From Acetobacteraceae bacterium (GTDB taxonomy: Bacteria > Pseudomonadota > Alphaproteobacteria > Acetobacterales > Acetobacteraceae), in NCBI GenBank assembly GCA_947373495.1, contig CANBXZ010000007.1, positions 1 through 51,178 on the forward strand: a stretch of DNA of 51,178 nt. Reading direction: 5' to 3'. Below, piece by piece: positions 9,216 to 17,260 of this stretch. A program made the position numbers and the translations under genes. Below the pieces are notes generated by a model. The model was not told where the DNA came from. It did no database searches and saw only the letters and a list, made by a program, of their open reading frames with translations. Position 1 is the stretch's first letter; each line of letters starts with the position of its first letter.

Positions 9216-10436
9216 ATGGATGAAATGAGTGCTTCAGTCGCAAACTGCGACGCAAATCGCGTTGCCTGGTTGGATACCGTGCGGGGATACGCCTTGCTGG
9301 TCATCCCGCTCAATCATTTCTGGCTGACGGCCATCAGCGCGGGCCTCCCGGCCTTTCACCTGCCAACGCCAAGCCTGCTGGGCTTTTCCTCCGCTGCCGA
9401 GTTGCTGCTGCTCGCCTCGGGCTACACCTACTTCCTGGCCAGCCGAGGCCGACTTGAGGCACATGGACCACTGCTGTTGCAGGTCCGCGCGCTGAGGCGC
9501 GGCGCCTGGCTGCTCTCGGCGAATGTCTTGATGCTGTTCGCGGTGGTGGGCACCTTCAAAGGGCTTGGATTCCGGCCGGAAGGGATCACCCATGGTTTCT
9601 GGCGAACCCTGGTCACGTTGCGGGATGAACCGGCGCAACTGGTCATGCTGGCCCTGTCGCCGTTCTCCAGCCTCTACACCTTCGACATCCTGCCGCTTTA
9701 TGGCCTGCTGCTTGCCGCGGCGCCTGCCATCCTGGTGACCCTGCGGTTCCACACTGGCTTGGCCATCGGGCTTTCAGTCTCGCTCTACGGCGCGGCGGTA
9801 CTGGGCATCATCGATACGGAACTCCTGGGCGTTCACGCCGAGAGCTTCAATCCGCTGGCTTGGCAGGTCATGTTCGTGCTCGGCATGGCCGCGGCCCGGC
9901 AGGGTTGGTTGCGCGCGCGACCAACCACCCGGCTGCTGCCCGCCGCCATTGCCGTTCTCGTGCTCGGACTGGCCTGGGCGCTGGCACACCGCTATCCGGT
10001 CCGAGGGCTTCCGCTGCCGCAGCTACCCGCATGGTCCGCGCTGACCGCGCATGCCGATCTCGGCCCACTCTCCGCACTCCACGCCATCGCGGTGCTTTTC
10101 TGCTTCGTCTGGCTGTTCCATCAACTGCCGGACAGGCCGCGGCGCATGCTCGACGCCAGCCTCGGCGCCGTCGGGCGGCGCGGCCTCGGCCCTTATGTGT
10201 GGGGCAACATCGCCCAGTTCGCCATGGTGCCGCTGCTGGAGGTGACACCGAATCCGATGCTGGCCTCACCGGCGCTGAACAGCCTGCTGGTCGGCGGATT
10301 GCTGGCCGTGCCCATGGGCATGGAGCGGTATCGGCTCACCAGGGCGCGCTTTGCCCCGCGCCTCGCCCGCGCGGCTGTCGCCGACAGGCGATCACCAAGC
10401 GGATTTCCTGCCTCAACGGCAGCCGGAACGTCGTGA
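9216..10436 (+). CDS. OpgC-domain membrane acyltransferase-like protein
   Basis: This 406-residue polytopic inner-membrane protein begins MDEMSASVAN; a second in-frame ATG lies at 9225. Residues ~14-35 (LDTVRGYALLVIPLNHF) match the first helix of OpgC and related acyltransferase-3-like proteins, with the conserved LDxxRG and His. About ten hydrophobic helices follow. OpgC proteins transfer succinyl groups to osmoregulated periplasmic glucans. That activity here is family-based inference, since no glucan synthase genes (opgG/opgH) lie in the window. The gene is transcribed away from the two-component operon. Confidence 0.8.
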   Translation: MDEMSASVANCDANRVAWLDTVRGYALLVIPLNHFWLTAISAGLPAFHLPTPSLLGFSSAAELLLLASGYTYFLASRGRLEAHGPLLLQVRALRRGAWLLSANVLMLFAVVGTFKGLGFRPEGITHGFWRTLVTLRDEPAQLVMLALSPFSSLYTFDILPLYGLLLAAAPAILVTLRFHTGLAIGLSVSLYGAAVLGIIDTELLGVHAESFNPLAWQVMFVLGMAAARQGWLRARPTTRLLPAAIAVLVLGLAWALAHRYPVRGLPLPQLPAWSALTAHADLGPLSALHAIAVLFCFVWLFHQLPDRPRRMLDASLGAVGRRGLGPYVWGNIAQFAMVPLLEVTPNPMLASPALNSLLVGGLLAVPMGMERYRLTRARFAPRLARAAVADRRSPSGFPASTAAGTS

Positions 10437-10606
10437 TCCTCGACGCCCGCTGCCGCGACCAGGGCCGGCCTTTCGCCGGGATGCGGACGAACCCGCAGGG
10501 GAGGAACAGTCGCGCTGCGGGCCGCGATGTGCGCCACGCCTGCACCATGGCCCAGCGCCGATGCCCTCCAACGCCGACGGCGCCAGCAGCGCCCGCGCGC
10601 AGACCC

Positions 10607-10810
10607 TCAGCGGGTCGCCCGGTCCACGGCCCGGCCCATGCGCTCGACCGGCCCCGCCGGCGGGTCGAGCGCGTCACGCAGCCGCTGGCCGGCCCGGTCG
10701 AGATCCTGGCCCGCGCGCTCGGCCGGGCCCTTTTCGTCACAGGCGGCCAGGCCAAGCAGCATGGTGGTGGCGAGCATCAGCACGCAGCGGGCGTAGGGGC
10801 GTTGTTGCAT
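10607..10810 (-). CDS. Small lipoprotein, 67 residues, unknown function
   Basis: A hydrophobic signal with lipobox LGLAAC predicts lipidation at Cys24. It is followed by a short, highly charged mature region (DEKGPAERAGQDLDRAGQRLRDAL) that looks helical, similar to other tiny alphaproteobacterial lipoproteins. A GGAAGAA ribosome-binding site lies 6-10 bases before the ATG. The gene diverges from the CsbD-like remnant and faces the OpgC-like gene. A perfect 10-bp hairpin lies inside its coding sequence. No function is assigned. The 170 bases between its stop and the OpgC-like stop show nothing else. Confidence 0.75.
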   Translation of the reverse strand: MQQRPYARCVLMLATTMLLGLAACDEKGPAERAGQDLDRAGQRLRDALDPPAGPVERMGRAVDRATR

Positions 10811-10881
10811 GGTGTTTCTTCCGTGGTTGTTGATGGCGTGCCGCAGCCGCCGGGTCAGATTCGATAGCCGAAGCCGCGCCG

Positions 10882-11058
10882 CTGCTCGGCGCCTGCAACA
10901 CCACCGAGGGCGCCGGCAAGCAGTTGGCCGGCGCGGTGAAGGAAACCATCGGCAAGCTGGCCGGCGACGCCAAGCTGCAGGTGGACGGCAGGGCCGAGCA
11001 GGTCGCCGGCCGCGCGCAGAACCTGGCAGGGAGCGTGAAGGACACGCTGAAGGGCTGA
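10882..11058 (+). pseudogene. CsbD-like gene remnant with entericidin-like N-terminus and no normal start codon
   Basis: The frame ending at TGA 11056-11058 encodes LLGACNTTEGAGKQ followed by a CsbD-type stress-protein core (AVKETIGKLAGDAKL, RAEQVAGRAQN, VKDTLKG). The frame is open only from 10834 and contains no ATG or GTG before the conserved part; the coordinate given begins at a CTG. LLGACNTTEGAGK resembles the lipobox and first mature residues of entericidins, but there is no signal peptide in frame. It is either a broken or chimeric gene or uses an unconventional start. CsbD proteins are small general-stress proteins of unknown mechanism. Confidence 0.6.
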
Positions 11059-11065
11059 ACGCAGT

Positions 11066-11218
11066 ATGACGAACATCCTGCTGATCATCCTGATCCTGCT
11101 GCTGGTCGGCGTGCTGCCGACCTGGGGCCACAGCGCGAACTGGGGCTACTTCCCCAGCGGTGGCCTCGGCCTGGTGGTCGTTGTCGTCATCGTGCTGATG
11201 CTCGTCGGCCGCATCTGA
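11066..11218 (+). CDS. DUF3309 family small membrane protein
   Basis: A 50-residue protein starting MTNILLIILILLLVG, with two hydrophobic helices around the family motif LPTWGHSANWGYFPSGGLG and the ending VLMLVGRI. This is the full usual length of DUF3309 proteins, which often sit beside CsbD and other stress genes. It starts 8 bases after the CsbD-like stop, suggesting a former operon. Function unknown. Confidence 0.9.
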   Translation: MTNILLIILILLLVGVLPTWGHSANWGYFPSGGLGLVVVVVIVLMLVGRI

Positions 11219-11247
11219 GCTTCGCCCGCATCCCTCAAGGAAATTTC

Positions 11248-11724
11248 ATGCCAAACCTGATCCGAGCCTCCCTGCTCGCCGGCTGCGCCGCCCTGCTGGC
11301 GCCGGCCACCATGGCGCAGCCGGTCCGGCCGGCCGCCACCACGGCGGAAGCGCCGGCGGCGACAGGCGCTCACCACGCATCGGTGCGGCATGTCGACCAG
11401 CGCATCGCCGAGTTGCATGCCAAGCTGGCGATCACCCCCGAGCAGCAGCCGCAGTGGGACCGCTTCACCAAGGTGATGCGCGACAACGCGACCGCGATGG
11501 ATACCCGCTTCCAGCGCCGCCGGCAGACGCTGTTGACGATGAGCGCCGCCGAGAACATGCAGTCCTATGCGCATCTCGTGGTCGAGCACGGCCAGGATGT
11601 GCAGAGGCTGTCGGCCGCGTTCGACACGCTGTACGCCGGGCTCTCCGCGTTGCAGCAGCGCACCGCCGACCAGAACTTCCGCGACGACGCCCATCGTGGC
11701 GACCCGACGCGCGGCAGCCGCTAG
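11248..11724 (+). CDS. Spy/CpxP-like periplasmic protein (LTxxQ family)
   Basis: A 158-residue protein with a Sec signal (MPNLIRASLLAGCAALLAPATMAQ) and a mostly helical mature part. It contains an LTxxQ-like motif (ITPEQQPQWDRF, residues ~66-77) and a second helical half with MSAAENMQSYAHL. Spy/CpxP proteins act as periplasmic chaperones or envelope-stress sensors. A ribosome-binding AAGGAA precedes the ATG. It lies 29 bases after the DUF3309 gene and 10 bases before the next gene, so the three probably form one envelope-stress operon. Confidence 0.85.
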   Translation: MPNLIRASLLAGCAALLAPATMAQPVRPAATTAEAPAATGAHHASVRHVDQRIAELHAKLAITPEQQPQWDRFTKVMRDNATAMDTRFQRRRQTLLTMSAAENMQSYAHLVVEHGQDVQRLSAAFDTLYAGLSALQQRTADQNFRDDAHRGDPTRGSR

Positions 11725-11734
11725 GGCGCGGCAC

Positions 11735-12025
11735 ATGACCCTGTCATTCGTCGCCGCGCTGCCCCGCCGGGGGCTTCGCCTGGCCCTGCCGTTGGCGGCC
11801 GCGATGGCCTCGGCGGCCCAGGCCCAGGCCCAGGGCTGGGGCGAACCGCGCCGCGCGCGGGACGCGCACCGCGAACGCCATTGGGACCGGGAGGGCCACC
11901 GCGGGGGCTATTATCGCCGCCCGAACCTGTACTACAGCGCGCCGCCCGTGATGGTTCATCACCCCGACCACTACCGGCGCCCGGAACCCGGCATCAGCTT
12001 CCAGCTGCCGTTCTTCCATCGCTGA
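11735..12025 (+). CDS. Small secreted His/Arg/Tyr-rich protein, unknown function
   Basis: A 96-residue protein whose N-terminus carries a signal peptide ending ASAAQAQA near residue 32. The mature part is dense in Arg, His, Tyr and Pro (RERHWDREGHRGGYYRRP, then HHPDHYRRPEP). Similar RGG/YYR-rich small exported proteins are common in Acetobacteraceae, but I know no function. It starts 10 bases after the Spy-like gene and is followed by a strong hairpin. Confidence 0.65.
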   Translation: MTLSFVAALPRRGLRLALPLAAAMASAAQAQAQGWGEPRRARDAHRERHWDREGHRGGYYRRPNLYYSAPPVMVHHPDHYRRPEPGISFQLPFFHR

Positions 12026-12035
12026 CGGCAGCGCG

Positions 12036-12076
12036 GAGGCGACGCCGCCGTTGCTTCGTGCCGGCGGCGTCGCCTC
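12036..12076 (+). terminator. Strong stem-loop terminator
   Basis: GAGGCGACGCCGCC (12036-12049) pairs perfectly with GGCGGCGTCGCCTC (12063-12076); the closing G-C adds a fifteenth pair and leaves an 11-nt loop. It sits 10 bases after the secreted-protein stop. There is no T-tail. The remainder of 12077-12285 shows nothing further. Confidence 0.65.
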
Positions 12077-12285
12077 GCTCCAGTGTGGCGCGCAGGATCA
12101 GCGGCATGGGCTGCGGCCGATCCGGCACCGAGGCTGCGCCCGGGCTGCCCCGGCGTGACCGTGGCGGTCGGTGAATGCCGCATCGACATGGCGCGACCCT
12201 GCCCGTGGCCATTGCGTTTCCTCGCGGAATGGGCAGAACAGGCCTCAAGGCGCGGCGCTGTTCGTTCGCGGCACGGGGGATTTCG

Positions 12286-13179
12286 ATGGAACTCGGCTAT
12301 CTCGGTCTGGGCCAGATGGGTTCGGCCATCGCGGAACGCCTGCAGGCAGCGGGCCACAAGCTGCACGTCCACGACCCCAGCGCGCCGGCCATGGCCCCTT
12401 TCCTTGAACGCGGCGCGGTCGGCCATGCCACCGTCACCGCCGTGGCCAACGCCGCCCCGATCGTCTTCGCCTGCCTGCCGAATGGCCGCGTCAGCGCCGC
12501 CGTGGCGCGAGAGGTCGCCGCCGGCACCGCGGTGCGCACCTATGTGGAGATGTCCACCATCGGCAGCCCGGCCCTGGAACAGGTGCGCCAGGCCGTCGCC
12601 GCCCGAGGCATCGCCCTGGCCGATTGCCCGATCAGCGGCGGCCCCACCGGCGCCCGTGCCGGCACGCTGACCATGCTGTGCGCCGCGCCGCCCGAGGTTC
12701 GCGCCCTCATCCGCCCCTTGCTCGAACAGGTTGGCCGCACCGTGTTCGAACTGGGGGACAAGCCCGGCCAGGCGCAGTTGATGAAGCTGGTGAACAACCT
12801 GGTGAATGCCGCCAACATGGCGACCGCATTCGAGGCCCTGGTGCTGGGCGCCAAGGGCGGGCTGGACCCGGACCAGATGGTGGCGATGATGAACGTCTCC
12901 ACCGGCCAGAACAGCGCCACCCTGACCAAGGTGCCGAAGTCGGTGCTGACCGGCAGCTTCAACCATGGCGCCAGCCTGACGACGATGCTGAAGGACGTGA
13001 TGCTGGGCCTGCAGGAAGCCGAAACGCTGGGCGTGCCCATGCTGGTGCACCAGCAGGTCGGCACGCTGTGGCGGCTGGCAGACCAGCAGGGCCTGGGGGC
13101 GCAGGACTTCACCACCCTGATCAAGGTGATGGAAGGCTGGGCCGGGGTGGAGGTGCGCAGCCGCAAGCCGGCCGACTGA
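12286..13179 (+). CDS. NAD(P)-dependent beta-hydroxyacid dehydrogenase (3-hydroxyisobutyrate dehydrogenase family)
   Basis: A 297-residue cytosolic oxidoreductase. The N-terminal Rossmann motif GYLGLGQMGSAIA (residues 4-16) is diagnostic. The substrate-binding motif ADCPISGGPTGARAGTLT lies at ~112-129, and the catalytic Lys is K167 in LMKLVNNLV. The length matches the family (about 290-300). The start at 12286 follows a GGGGGA ribosome-binding site; upstream in-frame Met codons lack family similarity. The substrate could be 3-hydroxyisobutyrate, tartronate semialdehyde or another small hydroxyacid, and neighbours do not settle it. It converges on the tad operon; the 82-base gap holds only a weak GGGCT/AGCCC repeat. 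Confidence 0.9.
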   Translation: MELGYLGLGQMGSAIAERLQAAGHKLHVHDPSAPAMAPFLERGAVGHATVTAVANAAPIVFACLPNGRVSAAVAREVAAGTAVRTYVEMSTIGSPALEQVRQAVAARGIALADCPISGGPTGARAGTLTMLCAAPPEVRALIRPLLEQVGRTVFELGDKPGQAQLMKLVNNLVNAANMATAFEALVLGAKGGLDPDQMVAMMNVSTGQNSATLTKVPKSVLTGSFNHGASLTTMLKDVMLGLQEAETLGVPMLVHQQVGTLWRLADQQGLGAQDFTTLIKVMEGWAGVEVRSRKPAD

Positions 13180-13261
13180 ACCCGGCGGGGGTGCTGCCCA
13201 GCCACGCCGATGGGCTCAGCCCAAGCGCGCCAGCAGCCTCAGTTCAACCACGCCGGGAGGC

Positions 13262-14014
13262 TCAGCGCGGCCCCAGGGCCAGGGCCGCGAGCCGGGCCTC
13301 AATCGCTGCCCGGCTGCCGCCCACCAGGCGCGCGGCCCCTGCCCTGTCCCCCGTCGCGGCGCGGGCCAGTGCCAGGTTGCCGCTGACCCGCGCCAGCATC
13401 GGCGCCCGTGGGGCCAGGGCTTCCAGCAGCGGCAACGCCTCCGCTGGCCGGCCGGCCAACAGCAGGCACAGCGCCAGGTTGTTCTGCAGCGCGATGCTGT
13501 CGGGCGAGAGCGCCAGGGCGGCGCGGTGGCTGGCCTCGGCCTCGGTGTGCCGCTCCAGCAGGTCCAGCGCCACCGCCTTGCCCGCCAGCGCCGCCCCGTC
13601 GCCCGGCGTCTCCGCCAATACGCGCTCGAAGCTTGCCAGCGCGCGCAGCGGCTCGGCGGTGAGCAATTGCAGGCGGCCGCGCTGCACCAGCAACGCCGGG
13701 TGCGCCGGATGCCGGGCCGTGGCGCGGCCCAGCACCTGCTCGGCCTGGGCCAGGTTGCCGCTGCGTACCAGCGCCGCGACGAAGCGGGCCTGAACCGGGG
13801 CCGAGCCGGGCTCGGCCGCGGCGGCGGCGGCATACATCGAAAGCGCCACCTGGGTCTGGCCCGACTCCTCGGCCGCGGCGGCCACGCGCAACCGGGCATT
13901 GCCGCCGGCCGGCGCCTCCCCCCCGCCGCCGTCCAGGCCAACCAGGGCAAGGCTGCCGCAGCCGCTGCCCAGCAGGCAGCCCAGCAGAACGAGAACGCGC
14001 AGCGGCCGGTTCAT
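13262..14014 (-). CDS. tadD: TadD-like TPR lipoprotein of the Flp pilus system
   Basis: A 250-residue protein. The N-terminal signal ends in lipobox LGSGC (Cys19), followed by tandem TPR-like helices at ~45-230 (for example LRALASFERVLAETPGDGAALAG and SIALQNNLALCLLLAGRPAEAL). TadD is an outer-membrane-associated pilotin-like lipoprotein that helps secretin assembly. It is the last gene of the minus-strand tad operon; its ATG overlaps the tadC stop as ATGA. Confidence 0.88.
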   Translation of the reverse strand: MNRPLRVLVLLGCLLGSGCGSLALVGLDGGGGEAPAGGNARLRVAAAAEESGQTQVALSMYAAAAAAEPGSAPVQARFVAALVRSGNLAQAEQVLGRATARHPAHPALLVQRGRLQLLTAEPLRALASFERVLAETPGDGAALAGKAVALDLLERHTEAEASHRAALALSPDSIALQNNLALCLLLAGRPAEALPLLEALAPRAPMLARVSGNLALARAATGDRAGAARLVGGSRAAIEARLAALALGPR

Positions 14015-14961
14015 GGTGAAGCTCCGAAGGACTTGCCGATTTCAAGGATGGAAGGCCCGATCAGGGCGATGAACAGCGCCGGCAGGATGAACAGGATCAG
14101 CGGCCCGATCAGCATGGCGGGCAGGCGAATGGCCTTTTCCTCCAGCCGCAGCATGCGGTCCTGCCGCATGTCGGCCGCCAGCACCCGCAGCGCCTGGGCC
14201 AGCGGGGTGCCGTAGCGCAGGGTTTGCGCCAGCGTGGTGCCCAGGCGCTTGAAGCCCTCCAGCCCGGTGCGCTGGCCCAGGCGTTCCAGCGCCATCCGGC
14301 GGTCCGGCAGCAGGCGCAGTTCCTGCACCAGGGTATTCAGTTCCTGGGCGATGGCGCGGTTGGAGGCCGCCATTTCCTGCGCCACCCGGTCCAGCCCCGA
14401 TTCCAGGCCAAGCCCGGCCTCGGTCGCCACCACCAACAGGTCCAGCGCATCCGGCAGGCCCTGGCGCAGGCGATTCTGGTACGGCCGGCGCAGCCAGGCC
14501 AGCAGCCAGTTCGGGCCCAGCACCGCCAGCACCAGCGCCGCCAGCATCAGCTTGGCGGCATCCAGCCGTTCCAGTTCCAGCAGCAGCACCAGGGCCAGCC
14601 CCGCCAACGGCAGCAGCACCAGCAGCACCGCCTTGGCACCGATGAACAGCGGCACGGCCTGGCGTGGCTCCAGCCCCGCCGCGCTCAGGTCGCGCTGGAA
14701 GCCGGCTACCTCCCGCGCCGACATCAGGGCGCTGTCGCGCAGCGCCTGGCCCAGCCGCAGCACCGGGCGCAGCACCCGATGCACCGCCACCACCCGGTCC
14801 TGGCCCGGCGGCGACGGCGGACGCAGCAGCAGGCGCAGCCGCACGCCCAGGTCGCGCGCCTCGGCGCCCTGCGCCAGCAGCGCCGCGGCCAGCACCGCCA
14901 GCCCAACGGCACCACCGGCCGCCCCCAGGGCCAGCAGCAGGGTGGCGAGCGGCGGCATCAA
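14011..14961 (-). CDS. tadC: TadC, inner-membrane platform protein of Flp pilus assembly
   Basis: A 316-residue T2SSF-domain protein with an N-terminal helix, a central pair of hydrophobic segments (~100-150) and C-terminal helices (~275-305). The central motif DALDLLVVATEAGLGLESGLDRVA is typical of GspF/TadC proteins. TadB and TadC form the platform on which the TadA ATPase acts. Its start overlaps the tadB stop and its stop overlaps tadD, so translation is coupled. Confidence 0.93.
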   Translation of the reverse strand: MMPPLATLLLALGAAGGAVGLAVLAAALLAQGAEARDLGVRLRLLLRPPSPPGQDRVVAVHRVLRPVLRLGQALRDSALMSAREVAGFQRDLSAAGLEPRQAVPLFIGAKAVLLVLLPLAGLALVLLLELERLDAAKLMLAALVLAVLGPNWLLAWLRRPYQNRLRQGLPDALDLLVVATEAGLGLESGLDRVAQEMAASNRAIAQELNTLVQELRLLPDRRMALERLGQRTGLEGFKRLGTTLAQTLRYGTPLAQALRVLAADMRQDRMLRLEEKAIRLPAMLIGPLILFILPALFIALIGPSILEIGKSFGASP

Positions 14962-15908
14962 TCCCGCCCGGCCTGGCGGATCAGCCAGCGAATGGTCAAC
15001 AACCCGAGCAGCATCAGCCCCAGCCCCACCATCGCCATCTGCCGCCCCGCCGGGTTCTGGGTGAAGGCGGCGACGTAGAAGGGCTGGATCAGCGACATGC
15101 CCAGCGCGGCGACGAAGGGCAGCACCACCAGCAGCCCGGCCTGGGCCTTGGCCTCGCCGGCCAGGGCCTTGGCCCGCTTGGCCATGGCAACGCGCTTGCG
15201 CACCATCTCGGCCAGGTTTTCCAGGGTTTCCGCCAGGCTGCCGCCGGTCTGCGACTGCAACCCGAGGGTGACCGCCAGGAAGGCGTATTCGGTCAGGCCG
15301 GTGCGGTCATGCAGCCGGGCCAGCGCCAATTCCACCGGGCGGCCAACCGCCATGTCGCCGACCACGCGGGCGAACTCGTCCCGCGTCGGCGCCGGCATTT
15401 CCGTGCTGATGTTGCGCACCGCCTCGGCCAGCGGCAGCCCGGCGCGAATGGCGCGGACCATCAGGCCCAGCGCCTCCGGAATTTGCAGGAACACGGCCTC
15501 GCAGTAGCGCCGGTGCTGCCAGCCGAACACCCAGCGCGCCGCCAGCAACCCGGCCAGGGGGGCGCCAGGCAGCGCCACCGCCCCACCGGCCACGCTGTTG
15601 AGCCAGGCCGCGGCCAGCCCCGCCACCAGCACGGCCAGCAAGGCCACCCAGGGCCAGGCCAGCACATGTTCCTGCGGAATGTCGGCATGGTAGTGCAGCG
15701 CGCGGCACAACCGGGCCCGCAGCCGGCCCTGTTCCGGCCGGCCAAGCCGGATGCCGGGCGCCACCGGCGCCGTCCCGGCCGGGCGGGACAGGCCCTGCAC
15801 CCGGGCGCGCAATTGCGGGCCATGGCCCAGCCGCGCCAGCGCCAGCGCACCGAGCAGCAGGCTCAGCAGCAACAGCCCGCCCAGCAGGATGAGACCCGCG
15901 CGTGGCAT
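14958..15908 (-). CDS. tadB: TadB, inner-membrane platform protein of Flp pilus assembly
   Basis: A 316-residue T2SSF-family protein. The start MPRAGLILLGG at 15908 lies 2 bases after the tadA stop. Hydrophobic helices occur at ~5-25, ~95-140 and ~255-310. The family motif PEALGLMVRAIRAGLPLAEAVRNIS lies near residues 140-170, and TGGSLAETLENLAEMVRKR follows. It is the partner of TadC. Confidence 0.93.
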   Translation of the reverse strand: MPRAGLILLGGLLLLSLLLGALALARLGHGPQLRARVQGLSRPAGTAPVAPGIRLGRPEQGRLRARLCRALHYHADIPQEHVLAWPWVALLAVLVAGLAAAWLNSVAGGAVALPGAPLAGLLAARWVFGWQHRRYCEAVFLQIPEALGLMVRAIRAGLPLAEAVRNISTEMPAPTRDEFARVVGDMAVGRPVELALARLHDRTGLTEYAFLAVTLGLQSQTGGSLAETLENLAEMVRKRVAMAKRAKALAGEAKAQAGLLVVLPFVAALGMSLIQPFYVAAFTQNPAGRQMAMVGLGLMLLGLLTIRWLIRQAGRD

Positions 15909-15910
15909 GC

Positions 15911-17260
15911 TCAGGCCTGCCGCAACGCCGCCATCCAGGCCTCGCCCAGGCCGAAGTAATCCAGCCGTTCGAAGAAGCCGGGGCGGATGACGGGGGACTT
16001 CCAACGACCGCGGATCCGCCCGCTGGCATCATCCCCCAGGTACTCGAAGGCGAAGACGTCGTTCATGGTGATGACCTCGCCTTCCAGCCCGCACACCTCC
16101 GCCACCTGCAGCACCCGGCGCCCACCATCCCGCATGCGGGCCACCTGCACCACGATATCGACCGCACTGGCGATCTGGGTGCGGATGGCCCGGCTGGGCA
16201 GGGTGGACTGGCCCATCAGCACCATGTTCTCAATCCGCACCATGGCGTCCCGCGCGGTATTGGCATGCACGGTGCAGTAGCTGCCGTCATGGCCGGTGTT
16301 CATCGCCTGCAGCATGTCGAACGCCTCGGCGCCACGCACCTCGCCGACGATGATGCGGTCCGGCCGCATCCGCAGCGCATTGCGGATCAGGTCGCGCTGG
16401 GTGATCTCGCCGCGGCCTTCCAGGTTCACCGGCCGGGTCTCCAGCCGCACCACATGCGGCTGCTGCAATTGCAACTCGGCGGCGTCCTCGATGGTGACGA
16501 TGCGCTCGCCATGGTCGATCAACCGGCTCATCGCATTCATCATGGTGGTCTTGCCGGAACCGGTGCCGCCCGAGATCACCACGTTCAGCCGGCACCGCGC
16601 GGCAATCTCCAGCACCCGCACCAGCCCCGGCGACATCGAGCCCCCGGCGGCCATCGATTCCAGGTCCACCTTGCGCTTGGCGAATTTGCGGATGGAAATG
16701 CAGGCGCCATCGATCGCCAGGGGCGGGAACACCACGTTCACCCGGCTGCCATCGGCCAGGCGGCAATCCACCAGCGGGCTGCTCTCGTCCACCCGGCGGC
16801 CCACGGTCGCCGCCATTTTCTGCGCAATGGCCGCCAGTTGCGCCGCGCTGCGAAAGCGCACCGCGGTCTGTTCCACCTTGCCGCGCCGTTCGATGAAGAC
16901 CCGGTCCGGCCCGTTCACCATGATGTCGCTGATGCTGTCATCCTGCAGCAGCGGCTCCAGCGGGCCATAGCCGAGCATGTCATCGGCCAGTTCCTCGGCG
17001 ATGCGGCCCTGCTCCAGCGCCGAGATCTCGACCCGCTCGCGGTCGGCAACCTCATGCACCAGGGCTTCCAGCTCGGCCCGCAGCGCCGTGGCGTCCAGTT
17101 CCGCCGCCCGCACCGGGTCGATGCGCTCCATCACCTGGCCGCGCAGGCGTTCCACCCGCGAGGGCGCGGTCGGCGTCACCACCGGCCGCGCCGCGATGCT
17201 GGCCGCCGGCGGTTCCGTGGCCGGAAGCGGCGCCTGCAACCGGCCGAAGGCGCGGCTCAC
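15911..17260 (-). CDS. tadA: TadA/CpaF, secretion ATPase powering the Flp pilus
   Basis: A 449-residue cytosolic hexameric ATPase of the VirB11/GspE superfamily. The Walker A motif GGTGSGKTT lies at residues 231-239. The Asp box region RIVTIEDAAEL, Walker B RIIVGEVRGAEAFDM and His box GHDGSYCTVHANTARDA are all intact. The N-terminal segment DMLGYGPLEPLLQDDSISDIMVNG is typical of CpaF. Its ATG overlaps the tadZ stop (ATGA) and its stop lies 2 bases from tadB. Confidence 0.97.
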   Translation of the reverse strand: MSRAFGRLQAPLPATEPPAASIAARPVVTPTAPSRVERLRGQVMERIDPVRAAELDATALRAELEALVHEVADRERVEISALEQGRIAEELADDMLGYGPLEPLLQDDSISDIMVNGPDRVFIERRGKVEQTAVRFRSAAQLAAIAQKMAATVGRRVDESSPLVDCRLADGSRVNVVFPPLAIDGACISIRKFAKRKVDLESMAAGGSMSPGLVRVLEIAARCRLNVVISGGTGSGKTTMMNAMSRLIDHGERIVTIEDAAELQLQQPHVVRLETRPVNLEGRGEITQRDLIRNALRMRPDRIIVGEVRGAEAFDMLQAMNTGHDGSYCTVHANTARDAMVRIENMVLMGQSTLPSRAIRTQIASAVDIVVQVARMRDGGRRVLQVAEVCGLEGEVITMNDVFAFEYLGDDASGRIRGRWKSPVIRPGFFERLDYFGLGEAWMAALRQA

